A stretch of DNA of 32,026 nucleotides from Bacteroidota bacterium (GCA_029558715.1 JAKQEA010000094.1:1-32026); one strand, 5' to 3'. Positions 1 to 8,903 are shown, counted from the first letter of the stretch. Translations and numbers: made by a program. Notes: generated by a model not told the origin, from the sequence alone.

Positions 1-1193
1 ACTTCCTCACCCGGCAATGACACGGCTACCGCCATGGATTTTCTTGCCGGCATATGGCAATCAATACAATTTTTACTTAGCTGGGAAAGCGATAATTTGG
101 CTTTGCAGAAATTATCATGGCCGGGAGTATGGCAGTTCATACAACGACTGGAAAAAAGTACTGTTTTCCCTCTTTCATTTTCATGGGGATTATGGCAGGT
201 ATTGCAGGTCATGGTAGTACTTTGCTGAAAACATTTGCTTGAACGCAATAGTCCATACTGGTTTCCATGCACATCAATATTTTCGTTTTGTACGGCTGTC
301 ATGTTTAAGGTATCAATTACAAAGAAATTGGCCAATGACTCACCGGGTGTATAGCTGAATGATGGCTTTGTTTTCTGAATATTTCCACCGTGACATAATA
401 CACACATATCCAGGTTTCGCTGACGGGATAGTTTAGCAGGATTCACTATGAATTGCGCCACGCTGTCGGTTGGATTTTTTGTATGAAAGCTCACATGTTT
501 GGCAGCAGGGCCATGACATTTTTCACAATCAACCCCGTACAAAATTTTGTCCTTATGAAATTCTTCCGGCTCCACGCCTGGTGCTGAGCTTACTCCGGCA
601 TATGTGACGTGACATTCCAGGCAACGGGCGGTAATGGGCCTGTCCATCATAACCTTATTGGGAAATCCGGGACTGTTTGACCAGCATTCGGCTGCCTTAA
701 AGTAAGAGACCGGCAACTGGAACAGTTTATTATTATTCCAGTAGAGGTATGATTGTCCCATAGCACCGGAACCAGTTACAATATCAAACCGAAGCTCTTT
801 TTTCTTTTCCCCTTTGAAATAGATCACCTGGTAGAAACCACTATCCCTTTTTTCCATATCAATCCGCAATTGCGGGTTATATGAATATGAGTTGCTGCCG
901 GGCATAAAACTTCCATTAATGAATTTTTCTATTGCAGGCTGTGATGTCAGGTAATGTGCTGTCAACAAATGTTTGTCAAGAATATCCTTATGGCAGCCGG
1001 CACAGCTTGCTGAGCCCGCAAAAGATTCGTAAGTAATATTATTAATATATACCGGTGTACCCTGTTCAATGATTTCTGATCCACTGCTTTCCTTATTATT
1101 CTGCTGGTTTATACACTGTGTAAGCAGAAATCCAAGCAAGAAAATTATACCTAAAACAACACTTGTACCTGGAAGACGAAGGATTCGTTTCAT
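1..1193 (-). CDS. multiheme c-type cytochrome (C-terminus cut by window edge)
   Basis: The frame opens with ATG at 1193 and runs off the left edge, giving about 397 residues without a stop. Translation shows a hydrophobic N-terminal segment (MKRILRLPGTSVVLGIIFLL) ending in ..LLTQC, which may be a signal anchor or a relaxed lipobox. Seven CXXCH haem-binding motifs follow in order: CAGCH, CLECH, CEKCH, CVLCH, CNTCH, CMNCH and CIDCH. It should therefore be an exported, periplasm- or surface-facing electron-transfer protein carrying at least seven c-type haems. Extra histidines (for example in TAHYLTS, just after the first motif) could be axial ligands. It lies 59 bp downstream of the T9SS protein gene on the same strand. 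The part beyond the window may add more haems or other domains. The multihaem assignment is firm; the electron donor, acceptor and subfamily are unknown. Confidence 0.88.
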   Translation of the reverse strand, partial: MKRILRLPGTSVVLGIIFLLGFLLTQCINQQNNKESSGSEIIEQGTPVYINNITYESFAGSASCAGCHKDILDKHLLTAHYLTSQPAIEKFINGSFMPGSNSYSYNPQLRIDMEKRDSGFYQVIYFKGEKKKELRFDIVTGSGAMGQSYLYWNNNKLFQLPVSYFKAAECWSNSPGFPNKVMMDRPITARCLECHVTYAGVSSAPGVEPEEFHKDKILYGVDCEKCHGPAAKHVSFHTKNPTDSVAQFIVNPAKLSRQRNLDMCVLCHGGNIQKTKPSFSYTPGESLANFFVIDTLNMTAVQNENIDVHGNQYGLLRSSKCFQQSTTMTCNTCHNPHENERGKTVLFSSRCMNCHTPGHDNFCKAKLSLSQLSKNCIDCHMPARKSMAVAVSLPGEE

Positions 1194-1252
1194 GAGAAAT
1201 GATTAGCGAAAAAGGAAATTAATACTTTTATTTTGCATGCTATGAGTTGGCA

Positions 1253-4200
1253 TTACCTGATTAGCGTAACGATTCCTTTCCTCCTGATCGTATTACCTCT
1301 GAAATCGACCGCTTCAATCATCCATACAAATGTGGCTGAGGCCTGTAATACTCCCTGGATTTTTCCATCCCAGCCCTGACGTGGGTCGCTGGTAGTAAAT
1401 ACCTGCTGTCCCCACCGGTTATAAATATTAAAATAATGAAACTCTTTCATTCCGACAGGTATTGCTTTTAATATATCATTCAGCCCGTCATTACCCGGAG
1501 TAAAAGCTGTAGGAACATAAATTTCCGGTCCTGTATAGACTTTTACCCTGACTGTTGCTGTTCCTTTACAATCACTCGCAGTAGTGGCCGTAATAGTATA
1601 AATAATATCCTTGTCGAGAATTGCAACCGGGTTTGGTATAAAGGGATCGTTCAGTCCTGCAGATGGTGTCCAGAGATAACTTACAAATCCGCTGCCATTA
1701 GCATCAATCGCATTTAACTGCAGGGGCTGATTAACAGTAATGATCGTATCAGTAGTAATTGATATTCCTGGCGGAAGAGTAACGGTAACGGTAACCTGCT
1801 CATCAATCAAAGAACGGCAGCCATTAGCATCAGTAACGGTGAGATGATAAACAAATGTTCCTGAACGGGGATTAATTACTTCCGGATTAGCAATATTCGG
1901 ATTATCAAGATAAGTAACAGGACTCCAGGAGTATGATACTCCGCCAGCACCATTCAATTGTGTATTTTGTCCAAAGCAAATCGTAACATCGTTACCCGCA
2001 TCTGCAACAGGCGTTGGAAGTGCCGGAACGACAACTGCTTTAATAGCAGGACATCCGCCCGGTAATTCAGCTTTGATATAATATGTACCTGTCGGTGCAG
2101 CAGCAGGAGTTGTATAAGGAATAGTTGCGGCGGCATCAGACCAGTAAGTAAATGTAAGCCCGCCGGCTGAGCCTGCAGTGACAGCCGGAGCGGTGAGATC
2201 TGCTGTGCCGCCAGAAACACAAACTGCGGCGGGGCTGTTTGTTATCAAGAAAGGAGGCGCTTCGAGCACAAAACCAGTAACCACCTGGATCCCTCCGCAA
2301 TCCCTGTTCAGAAATGCTTTCACTGTATAATTCACATCAGGGGTAAGGCTCGAAAAAATGCCGGTTGAATTACTGGCGACTTCTGTTGTTCCATTATATA
2401 TAACATAAGTTACCGTTGTCCCGACTGGCGGAACAGGATTAACCGTAGCGACACAGGATAAAGTAGCACAATCAGCTACGGCTGAAATAGAATACAAAGT
2501 AGATGGGCAATAAAAAGAGATATCGATGGAAGCAACAAACCCCTGCCCGCATGCATATAATAACTGATGTGCATTGTCATAGGTCAGGTCATACACCGAA
2601 TTAGCAGGAAATCCCGGAATAGTTATATCAGGTGCAGACAGGTCATCGAATACAATACCGTTAAACTTCAAAACCTTGATGGTACCATTAGTAAACCCAA
2701 TAAAGACATTATTGCATTCATCTGCAAAAACACCCCCCTGTAATAAAAAAACATTCGAAGGAATACTAAATGGAGTGCCGACCGCTGCACCTGTAGCTTT
2801 ATCAAATGCTTTCAGGTTACGGCCATCCCAATAGAACAGGTAAGCAGAGCTGACAGCTAATGTATTACTGGAATTATCAAGACCAGTCAGGTAAGGTCTG
2901 TTTCGGGGTTCCTGCAAGGCAAAATAGCCGGTAAATGTCCGCCAGGAAATACTGGCTGAGCTATACGGGGGCGGATGCTTATAGATCGTATTATCTGTGG
3001 TAGTTGATGTAACAGGAGTTGAGAAAATGGTGAACATATCATTTGTGACTGGATCGATAACAATATCAGATATATCATTATGCCCACCTGTTAAGCCAGA
3101 AAGGTTGGATGTAGCGGGTACAACGGACGGAGGTGCAAGTAATGCCAGCTCATTATTGGCAGAGCCTCCTCCTCCTGCAATCAACATTTTGGGTGTGCCT
3201 CCATTACAACTCCATATCATTTTCCAGTTTTCTGCAAAATTGCTGTTCGATGTTGTCAGGTAGTTATCATACACACCAGCAGTAGTTAACCTGATTACTG
3301 CAAAACCACTTCCGGCAAGACCTTGTCCCAGGTATATGTTTCCCGTTACTTTATCAACCACCCAGCCACCATACGAACCGCCAAATACCCAGAAAGGAGT
3401 AGTGACTGACCCGGTAAAAGTCCATTGAAGTGTTCCTGCTGCATCAAACTTTGCCAGTTTTTGAATAGAACCATCACCCCCGCCGGAAACATACACATTG
3501 CCTGCATAGTCAAAGTCTATATCCTTGGCAATTCCACTATTGGCACCAGACAGTGTAGCAGTTCCTGTTACAAAGGGATCTATGATAAATGTCCTGCTTT
3601 CATCATAACCAGCAGGTAATCGAAAGCTAATGACATTGCCTTTTAAAGAATATGAAGTAGCAATCCTTTCGTTTTTATTTTCAGCATAGTAGGATACTGG
3701 CATTGATTGAACAAATCCGTCAATGTCTGAATTAATAACCAGGTTTCCCTCCGCATTGATATTAATAGAACTTATGTCACCGGCATATCTCATTTTTACC
3801 CGGCTTACATCTGCACCCGGTCTTATCACCAGGCTGAATTCATAGCCCGGCTTTTCTGACTGGATAAAAGAATATTCAGCATCAATTCCGGGATAAAGTT
3901 CTTTGTAGACTATCTTTTTGAAAGCCATTGCTTTTTCAGGGAGCATGCCGTAAATATGATATCCCTCTGCAGCATCAGTAGCAATGATCTCAGGCCTGGG
4001 ATTTGCGTTTAACCATTCAATGGATATGGCTCTTTCGGTGGAAGCATTTCTTTTTCTGATCTCCTCTTTCTTCACATCTTCCCTTTCTGATTTTTCCCTT
4101 TGCTCATAGGATATCTTTTTTGTTTTCCGATGTATATGAATAACACCTTTGGAGGTAAACAAAACGGGCATTCCTATTCCTTCATAGCCGTATAATACTT

Positions 4201-4435
4201 TGCCCATCCTACCCTGTTTTGCAACAGTATCGCCATATTGACCAATATTCTTAATATATCTTCCTCTTAGGCCAAAGAGATCCGCATCATTTCCGGCAAT
4301 GGCCCGTAAAGAATGGCTGGCAACAGTTTTCTTCTTTTTTGAAGAATTAGTTATTGCATCCTGTGCAGCTAGTTTGGAGCAGAGAGTGAGGAAGGGCAAT
4401 AAAACAAGGCAGGTATAAGGCTTATAAAATCTCAT
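1253..4435 (-). CDS. large secreted protein with DUF7948-like N-terminus, PKD-like repeats and T9SS gliding-type C-terminal domain
   Basis: This 1060-residue protein begins with a signal peptide (MRFYKPYTCLVLLPFLTLCSKLAAQ). Residues about 55-290 resemble DUF7948, with an N-terminal NIGQYGD segment, a YPGID motif, RPGADVSRVKMRYAGD and a closing TFIIDPF. The middle (about 290-660) has repeated short beta-strand stretches typical of a propeller-like region. Fibronectin/PKD-type segments follow (VADAGNDVTICFGQ..., YSWSPVTYLDNPNIANP). The last about 85 residues are a classic CHU_C gliding-motility-associated domain (VPTAFTPGNDGLND, FNIYNRWGQQVF, GWDGK). Such C-termini are recognised by the type IX secretion system and anchor or release proteins at the cell surface. 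A role in adhesion or surface binding is likely, but no catalytic domain is seen. The multihaem gene follows directly. Confidence 0.9.
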   Translation of the reverse strand: MRFYKPYTCLVLLPFLTLCSKLAAQDAITNSSKKKKTVASHSLRAIAGNDADLFGLRGRYIKNIGQYGDTVAKQGRMGKVLYGYEGIGMPVLFTSKGVIHIHRKTKKISYEQREKSEREDVKKEEIRKRNASTERAISIEWLNANPRPEIIATDAAEGYHIYGMLPEKAMAFKKIVYKELYPGIDAEYSFIQSEKPGYEFSLVIRPGADVSRVKMRYAGDISSININAEGNLVINSDIDGFVQSMPVSYYAENKNERIATSYSLKGNVISFRLPAGYDESRTFIIDPFVTGTATLSGANSGIAKDIDFDYAGNVYVSGGGDGSIQKLAKFDAAGTLQWTFTGSVTTPFWVFGGSYGGWVVDKVTGNIYLGQGLAGSGFAVIRLTTAGVYDNYLTTSNSNFAENWKMIWSCNGGTPKMLIAGGGGSANNELALLAPPSVVPATSNLSGLTGGHNDISDIVIDPVTNDMFTIFSTPVTSTTTDNTIYKHPPPYSSASISWRTFTGYFALQEPRNRPYLTGLDNSSNTLAVSSAYLFYWDGRNLKAFDKATGAAVGTPFSIPSNVFLLQGGVFADECNNVFIGFTNGTIKVLKFNGIVFDDLSAPDITIPGFPANSVYDLTYDNAHQLLYACGQGFVASIDISFYCPSTLYSISAVADCATLSCVATVNPVPPVGTTVTYVIYNGTTEVASNSTGIFSSLTPDVNYTVKAFLNRDCGGIQVVTGFVLEAPPFLITNSPAAVCVSGGTADLTAPAVTAGSAGGLTFTYWSDAAATIPYTTPAAAPTGTYYIKAELPGGCPAIKAVVVPALPTPVADAGNDVTICFGQNTQLNGAGGVSYSWSPVTYLDNPNIANPEVINPRSGTFVYHLTVTDANGCRSLIDEQVTVTVTLPPGISITTDTIITVNQPLQLNAIDANGSGFVSYLWTPSAGLNDPFIPNPVAILDKDIIYTITATTASDCKGTATVRVKVYTGPEIYVPTAFTPGNDGLNDILKAIPVGMKEFHYFNIYNRWGQQVFTTSDPRQGWDGKIQGVLQASATFVWMIEAVDFRGNTIRRKGIVTLIR

Positions 4436-4527
4436 TCGCTTTCAATTGGTTCTGGTCTTCTTTTCACCTTCTAAAAATAATATTATTTGCCGGAAAGCCT
4501 GATCCGGAAACACAACTATAGCGAAAT

Positions 4528-4550
4528 TTACCATGTTTTAACAATGGTAA
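4528..4550. promoter_or_regulatory. inverted repeat upstream of the T9SS protein gene
   Basis: Arms TTACCAT and ATGGTAA enclose a centre (GTTTTAACA) that is itself nearly self-complementary. The repeat sits about 95 bp upstream of the start at 4435. A second small hairpin (CTCTT/AAGAG) lies at 4561-4575. Either could be an operator or a weak transcription stop. There is no direct functional evidence. Confidence 0.3.
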
Positions 4551-4625
4551 AGCTTATAACCTCTTCACAAAAGAGATGTTGTAACTCAAGCCGGTATCAA
4601 CCGTACAACCAGAAGCTGTTCCTCA

Positions 4626-4874
4626 CTAATTCTCTGTTTCTCCTTTAAAAAAACCAAGATCAGCAAGGATTAGGGCCGGGCAGGTATAATTTAGCAGGCT
4701 GCTGTTAATGCTATTCTTTAATTCCTCCCGGGTGGCGCAAAAAGAAGCATTAATAAGAGAAAGTTTGTAAGAATTGATTTTAAAAAAAGCCAACCTGGAT
4801 GCTTGTAGTATATAATCACTGTCTAGTTGAAAGGCCTCGGCAATATATGCCTGGTCGTTGTAAAGGTGGTTCAT
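4626..4874 (-). CDS. doubtful small ORF, possibly a degenerate receiver-domain fragment
   Basis: This 82-residue ORF is the only reasonable candidate in the 690-bp stretch 4436-5126. I do not recognise it firmly. Two segments faintly recall response-regulator receiver domains: YNDQAYIAEAF near the N-terminus (compare the acidic VDDQ..IAE pattern) and CPALILADLGFF near the C-terminus (compare PDLILLDLGMP). If that is right, the rest of the receiver and any output domain are missing, so it would be a relic. The frame is open for about 20 codons upstream of the ATG, without a good alternative start. It has no operon partner: it lies between the divergent starts of the T9SS gene and the CBM48 gene. 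It may be no gene at all. Confidence 0.25.
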   Translation of the reverse strand: MNHLYNDQAYIAEAFQLDSDYILQASRLAFFKINSYKLSLINASFCATREELKNSINSSLLNYTCPALILADLGFFKGETEN

Positions 4875-5126
4875 ACAGACGGATATTGGTTTTACAAATA
4901 TTGGATTGTAATTACAACGGCGGAATTAATACAAAATTGCGTCCCCGGTTACTATCTCCGGCAATACAATCCTTTAAAAATGGTGAATAACCTGTGTCAA
5001 GATCCCTGTCTTTCATCGGGTTACCTTTGCCTGTTTGTTGTATTAAAGGCAGATTATTTTGTATAATCGTTTCCCGATTGCTGTTTGTCAATGATTTATC
5101 GAATTTTTTAACCCAAAAACCGGCAA
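4875..5126. other. intergenic stretch upstream of the CBM48 gene
   Basis: Together with 4436-4625 this makes a long gene-poor stretch. I see no convincing ORF on either strand, no RNA gene and no clear TTTG/TAnnTTTG promoter pair, although TTTG occurs at several places between 5049 and 5090. The CBM48 promoter presumably lies here. Confidence 0.4.
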
Positions 5127-5417
5127 ATGGTACAAAAGACCTATTTCAAGACAAAAGATTACTGTAAAGTAAAATTCTCCTTTAAAGTAGAAAATGCTGA
5201 AACAATTGAAATTCTTGGCCTCAACAGTAACTGGGAAAACTCAGTTATTATGAGCAGGAAGAAGGATGGTACGTTTAGCGCTGATGTAAACCTTCCTAAA
5301 GATTCTAAACATGAGTTCAAATACCTGGTGAATGAAACAGAGTGGATCAATGATCCGGAAGCCGACAGCCAGGAGCCTAATGTGTATGGCGGCACGAACA
5401 GTGTAGTTATTATCTGA
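5127..5417 (+). CDS. stand-alone CBM48 / AMPK-beta-type glycogen-binding domain protein
   Basis: This 96-residue protein consists of essentially one early-set (E-set, isoamylase N-terminal/AMPK1_CBM) domain. The pattern is visible: KVKFSF.VENAETIEILGLNSNW, then the strand with DGTFSADVNLPKDSKHEFKYLVN, the W in EWINDPEAD and the closing NVYGGTNSVVII. Family members bind alpha-glucans such as glycogen, usually as part of a branching or debranching enzyme or an AMPK-type complex. Here no catalytic domain is attached and no signal peptide is present, so it is probably cytoplasmic. It is monocistronic, with a terminator just downstream. The secreted GH13 enzyme at 18953-20824 is the only other alpha-glucan gene in the window. 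The domain call is strong; the partner is unknown. Confidence 0.87.
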   Translation: MVQKTYFKTKDYCKVKFSFKVENAETIEILGLNSNWENSVIMSRKKDGTFSADVNLPKDSKHEFKYLVNETEWINDPEADSQEPNVYGGTNSVVII

Positions 5418-5437
5418 TCCGTACCATATTGATTGAT

Positions 5438-5478
5438 ACCAGTAATGATCCTTAATACAGGATCTTGCTGGTTTTTTT
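5438..5478 (+). terminator. Rho-independent terminator after the CBM48 gene
   Basis: A two-part stem has outer arms ACCAG/CTGGT and inner arms GATCCT/AGGATC around the loop TAATAC, with a small internal loop. A run of T residues (5472-5478) follows on the plus strand. It starts 20 bp after the CBM48 stop and ends 15 bp before the end of the convergent gene at 5493. Confidence 0.75.
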
Positions 5479-5492
5479 GTACCCGCTTAAAC

Positions 5493-6320
5493 TTACTTCA
5501 TCGAATACTGAAACGAAAACTGGTATATGGGCAGGCCATATTCTATCTCCGGCGCTTTACTGTATTTATAATAAATGGCTTTGATGTTAACAAGCTTGTT
5601 GATCTCAATACCAAAGCCGCCCGACCAGCCGTGGTACAAACCATTGGTTTCAATAGCTGGTAAAAACTCTTTTAGCTGCTTTGCATTGCTTTTGCAGATA
5701 TGGTAGCGCAGCGCCAACCAAAACACCCCTACATTTTTTGCATTGTTGCGCTCCCAGGCACCCGTTTGAAAATAAAAGCCCAGTGCTGCAAAGCTGTTTA
5801 AAAAATTGACCGGTTTGCCGGTAAGCGGGTTGCTGATTTCTCCAACACGGATGCCGCTTAATACCCTTTCACCTGCCTGGTATAACAGGCCAGATTTGGT
5901 GATCTTTTCTTTTTTAGTAAAGAATTGTACTCCTTCTATGCTTATGTTGATAAGGCCACTGAGCGGGTTAATGTATTGATTTACCAGGTGTGTATTGCTT
6001 TTGCTGAACACCGTACCGGGTGTGTTGTTTTGAAAAGTATTATTGCTTACTCCACCATAAAAGGAAACAGGGATAGCAAATTTTCCTGGCTCTCCGATGT
6101 ATAATCTAATAAATCTTGCTGAGGCATTTACCTGGCCGTTGTTTACGATGTCTATAAAGCCGGAAGTGAAAATTTCAGGTTTGTAATCTTTGGCAGAATT
6201 GGCGTTTGTTGTTGTAGTTGACTGAGTAGGTTTGGCAGTCTGCTTCATAAGCGTATCCTTTCCCTGTGCCGAGACAAACAGGGAGCTTAACCAACAAAAT
6301 ATTGGAAAAAGGAAACGCAT
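5493..6320 (-). CDS. predicted outer membrane beta-barrel protein, unknown function
   Basis: This 275-residue protein has a signal peptide (MRFLFPIFCWLSSLFVSAQ) and then a low-complexity Thr/Gln/Asn linker (TKPTQSTTTTNANS-like region). The rest alternates polar and aromatic residues in short strands and ends in a strand with an aromatic residue (YQFSFQYSMK), as is usual for an outer membrane barrel. No catalytic motif or named family is recognised. It is the last gene of the minus-strand cluster that starts near 10230, 91 bp after the gene at 6412-7272, so co-transcription is possible but not shown. An outer membrane location is a good inference; the function is unknown. Confidence 0.7.
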   Translation of the reverse strand: MRFLFPIFCWLSSLFVSAQGKDTLMKQTAKPTQSTTTTNANSAKDYKPEIFTSGFIDIVNNGQVNASARFIRLYIGEPGKFAIPVSFYGGVSNNTFQNNTPGTVFSKSNTHLVNQYINPLSGLINISIEGVQFFTKKEKITKSGLLYQAGERVLSGIRVGEISNPLTGKPVNFLNSFAALGFYFQTGAWERNNAKNVGVFWLALRYHICKSNAKQLKEFLPAIETNGLYHGWSGGFGIEINKLVNIKAIYYKYSKAPEIEYGLPIYQFSFQYSMK

Positions 6321-6411
6321 TTTCTTTTAGTTTGCTTATTTTTCGCTTAATAGTCAGCTATTTAAAATTCGATGATACTCACAGAAAACAAGTAAAGACA
6401 GGGTCCCTGCT

Positions 6412-7272
6412 TTATTTGTTTTCCTTCATTTTTTCAAATGCTTTGCGGATACGGTAGTTTGCGCTGGTAAAAACATAATTAAAGGATAGGCCTATATAAG
6501 AGCCGGTTGAGCTGTAGCTTCCTGTAGTAACATCTCTATTGGGAATATTCTTTATGGTGTAAGTGCCGTTTACATACTTGGTGAAAGAGATGTCGCCACA
6601 AATTGACAACTGCATAAGATTATTATTTTTCAACAACCATGAATGACCCGCATTCAACGGGAAACTGATCCAGGGTTTTGCATCGTTATTTGCATATACA
6701 TTAGTGCCGCCCACATCAACAAATCCGTTATTTATATCCTGTACAACGATAAACATACTTTCATAATCTGCACCAGCACCGAAACAAAATCTTCCGCCAC
6801 CGTTTGCAAAAAAGTATCTTGTTTTTGCATATAGCCAACGCCTTTCGAATAGTATGGGAAGGCTGATTACCGCAACAGGTGCATAGGAATTTATACCTTT
6901 TATTTTATAATTCCGTATTAGCGAAGGTGAAAAATCATCTTTGTTAAATGCGGTAATAAAAGTTCTTCCTAAGACGGTAGCGTCAGGCCCTATTATAAGC
7001 GATTTTGTATTGCTGAAATTTATCTTATACTTAATTCCAATTGATAAACCAAGAGCCGGTTTTGAACTTACAGGATAGCTACCCGACTGGTTCACCATCT
7101 TAGCTTTAAATACCGACATGGCCATTACATCAAACTGGATATGGTTTCCTTTAAATACATAATCACTTAAAAAATTTTCCCGTTTTATTACATTGCCTTG
7201 AGCAAGCACCGAATTATATATAAAAAAAACCGGTGCAAACAGTATTGAAAATATGGATGTAATTCTTTGCAT
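6412..7272 (-). CDS. predicted outer membrane beta-barrel protein, paralogue of its upstream neighbour
   Basis: This 286-residue protein has a signal peptide (MQRITSIFSILFAPVFFIYNSVLAQ) and beta-rich, Tyr/Phe-containing strands to the end. The C-terminal third matches the gene at 7286-8161 position by position. WISFPLNAGHSWLLKNNNLMQLSI corresponds to WVNFSLGGCKDLVLKNNNILTLQL, and a TTGSYSSTGSYIGLSFNYVFTSA segment corresponds to ATGTYKVYGNSLGLSIQYYFTGS. After the final strand comes a charged helical tail (RKAFEKMKENK). Only 13 bp separate it from the upstream gene, so they are probably one operon. The barrel call is an inference from composition and strand pattern; no known family is recognised. 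Confidence 0.7.
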   Translation of the reverse strand: MQRITSIFSILFAPVFFIYNSVLAQGNVIKRENFLSDYVFKGNHIQFDVMAMSVFKAKMVNQSGSYPVSSKPALGLSIGIKYKINFSNTKSLIIGPDATVLGRTFITAFNKDDFSPSLIRNYKIKGINSYAPVAVISLPILFERRWLYAKTRYFFANGGGRFCFGAGADYESMFIVVQDINNGFVDVGGTNVYANNDAKPWISFPLNAGHSWLLKNNNLMQLSICGDISFTKYVNGTYTIKNIPNRDVTTGSYSSTGSYIGLSFNYVFTSANYRIRKAFEKMKENK

Positions 7273-7285
7273 AACTGTATGGCAA

Positions 7286-8161
7286 TTAGAAGCCTTTTTT
7301 TAAATATTCCTTTACTGCTTTTTTATTTGAGCCGGTAAAATAGTATTGTATTGACAATCCTAATGAGTTCCCGTAAACCTTATAAGTGCCTGTTGCAACA
7401 GGTTGACCGGGAATGGTAATTCTATAATTTCCCCGATAAAAAGCCCTGGGACTAATTACTGCGATAAGCTGAAGCGTAAGAATATTGTTATTCTTTAAAA
7501 CCAAATCCTTACACCCCCCCAAGCTGAAATTAACCCATGGCAAATATTTATTATTACCGCTAAAGAAACCTGAATAAATACCAATATATTGGTTGCTTGT
7601 ATCATTTACTCCTCCACCAACATTTAAATCCCATATTGGACTATACATCAAATTAACCCCTGCTTTTAATATAATATTATCCCATTTTTTGGTTTGTACT
7701 TCCTTTTGTATCATAAAAGGAAATTTAAAAGCCCACCAAACATCTTTTAGTTCAATTATACGATGGCCATCAATTTGATAAGGGAAAGCCCGGGTGTCCT
7801 CTTCGGGAATACTGAGAAAAAAATTTGTTTTGCCAACAATAAGGTGAAAACCGTAAGAAAAAGTAATCTGTTTGGGTCTGTCGTAATGATAATTCAAACC
7901 TATCTCATAAGATGATTGCAAACGGGAGTAAGGTCTATAATTACCTTCCCGTCGTTTAATTTTTGCCGGCGGAAGCATGGATGCAATAATTTCTAACCCC
8001 ACATAAGGCTTCTGACGTTCCTTCTTTTTTATAATTCTTATTTGTGGAAATTGCTCTTTTTCTTTAAGTTCTGCAACCTGGCAGATACACGTATGACCAA
8101 GGAACAAACACAAAAGGGCCATAATACCCTTTTGTGTTTGTATGAAAAAAAATGGTTTCAT
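7286..8161 (-). CDS. predicted outer membrane beta-barrel protein, tandem paralogue
   Basis: This 291-residue protein has a signal region (MKPFFFIQTQKGIMALLCLFLGHTCICQ) followed by a basic stretch rich in Lys and Glu (RIIKKKERQKPY). A beta-rich domain comes next and ends with a charged tail (KKAVKEYLKKGF). It is a clear paralogue of the next gene downstream: both carry a conserved LKNNN turn, a TGTY/TGSY strand and a final LGLS-Q/N-Y strand. Its ATG directly abuts the stop codon of the preceding gene (TAAATG), which strongly suggests translational coupling. Its role is unknown. The pair probably arose by tandem duplication. Confidence 0.7.
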   Translation of the reverse strand: MKPFFFIQTQKGIMALLCLFLGHTCICQVAELKEKEQFPQIRIIKKKERQKPYVGLEIIASMLPPAKIKRREGNYRPYSRLQSSYEIGLNYHYDRPKQITFSYGFHLIVGKTNFFLSIPEEDTRAFPYQIDGHRIIELKDVWWAFKFPFMIQKEVQTKKWDNIILKAGVNLMYSPIWDLNVGGGVNDTSNQYIGIYSGFFSGNNKYLPWVNFSLGGCKDLVLKNNNILTLQLIAVISPRAFYRGNYRITIPGQPVATGTYKVYGNSLGLSIQYYFTGSNKKAVKEYLKKGF

Positions 8162-8887
8162 TTATTTTGAAATTATTAACCTGATACCGTAACCATTTCT
8201 GTTCCTTTTAAAACTTCCTCTTGAAATATATGTGGGGTCGTTCCTTAATACTATAACATCATTATTTTCTGATTGGAGGCCAGCCCAGGTAAAGAAAGGG
8301 CTGATGCCGATATAATGTTTTTTTCTGAGGGCTTTAAATATCTCCACACCCCCGGAAATCCGCAGATAAGGCACAAATAGCCTCTGGGCTTTTTCATCAA
8401 TAAAACTTACTTCAAAACTCTGATTCCTGTCATCATCTCTTAAACTATAAACCCTATGGTAAGAATCTCCCTCATTGATATTAAATGAGGGGCCGGCAGA
8501 AATATAAAAATTAACAACTATTTTTCCTTTTTTATAGGCTTCAAAATATTTCTTTAAATATAAATTTACTTCTACCGACTCAACCATAAAAATAGGTATA
8601 TGGTCTTTTTCAGAATAGTAAGGGATAGCCTTATTCAGCTCATAAATATCAGATGATAAATTCATTAAGGCTTGAATTCCGGTTGAAACTTTATGTTTTT
8701 GGCTAACACTTTTATTGAAATCAATAAATACATTTTTATCCTGTTTGAATTTCAATCCTATATTACCTGTATGCAGGTCCATTTTTTGTAAAAAGAAGTA
8801 ACCTCCTCCGATTCCAATTTGAAATTTATTTTGTGAAAAACTGCTTGTTACGTTAAAAAAAGCGGATAATAAAATAAGTTTCTTCAT
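8162..8887 (-). CDS. predicted outer membrane beta-barrel-like protein
   Basis: I chose the ATG at 8887 (241 residues), because it gives a clean signal peptide (MKKLILLSAFFNVTSSFSQ). The longer frame begins with TTG at 8905 and would put its start inside the hairpin at 8904-8935. The mature part contains alternating hydrophobic strands, a GGGYFFLQ turn early on and a closing NGYGIRLIISK strand, consistent with a small barrel. It resembles the two downstream barrels only in general architecture. Its stop touches the start of the next gene. It follows the 429-aa secreted protein, from which it is separated by a strong hairpin. Function unknown. Confidence 0.65.
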   Translation of the reverse strand: MKKLILLSAFFNVTSSFSQNKFQIGIGGGYFFLQKMDLHTGNIGLKFKQDKNVFIDFNKSVSQKHKVSTGIQALMNLSSDIYELNKAIPYYSEKDHIPIFMVESVEVNLYLKKYFEAYKKGKIVVNFYISAGPSFNINEGDSYHRVYSLRDDDRNQSFEVSFIDEKAQRLFVPYLRISGGVEIFKALRKKHYIGISPFFTWAGLQSENNDVIVLRNDPTYISRGSFKRNRNGYGIRLIISK

Positions 8888-8903
8888 AAAATTTATTTTT
8901 AAC

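Noticed and set aside
4827-5066. 79-codon plus-strand ORF upstream of the CBM48 gene
   Set aside because: No domain, implausible composition and an overlap with the doubtful minus-strand ORF; likely chance.
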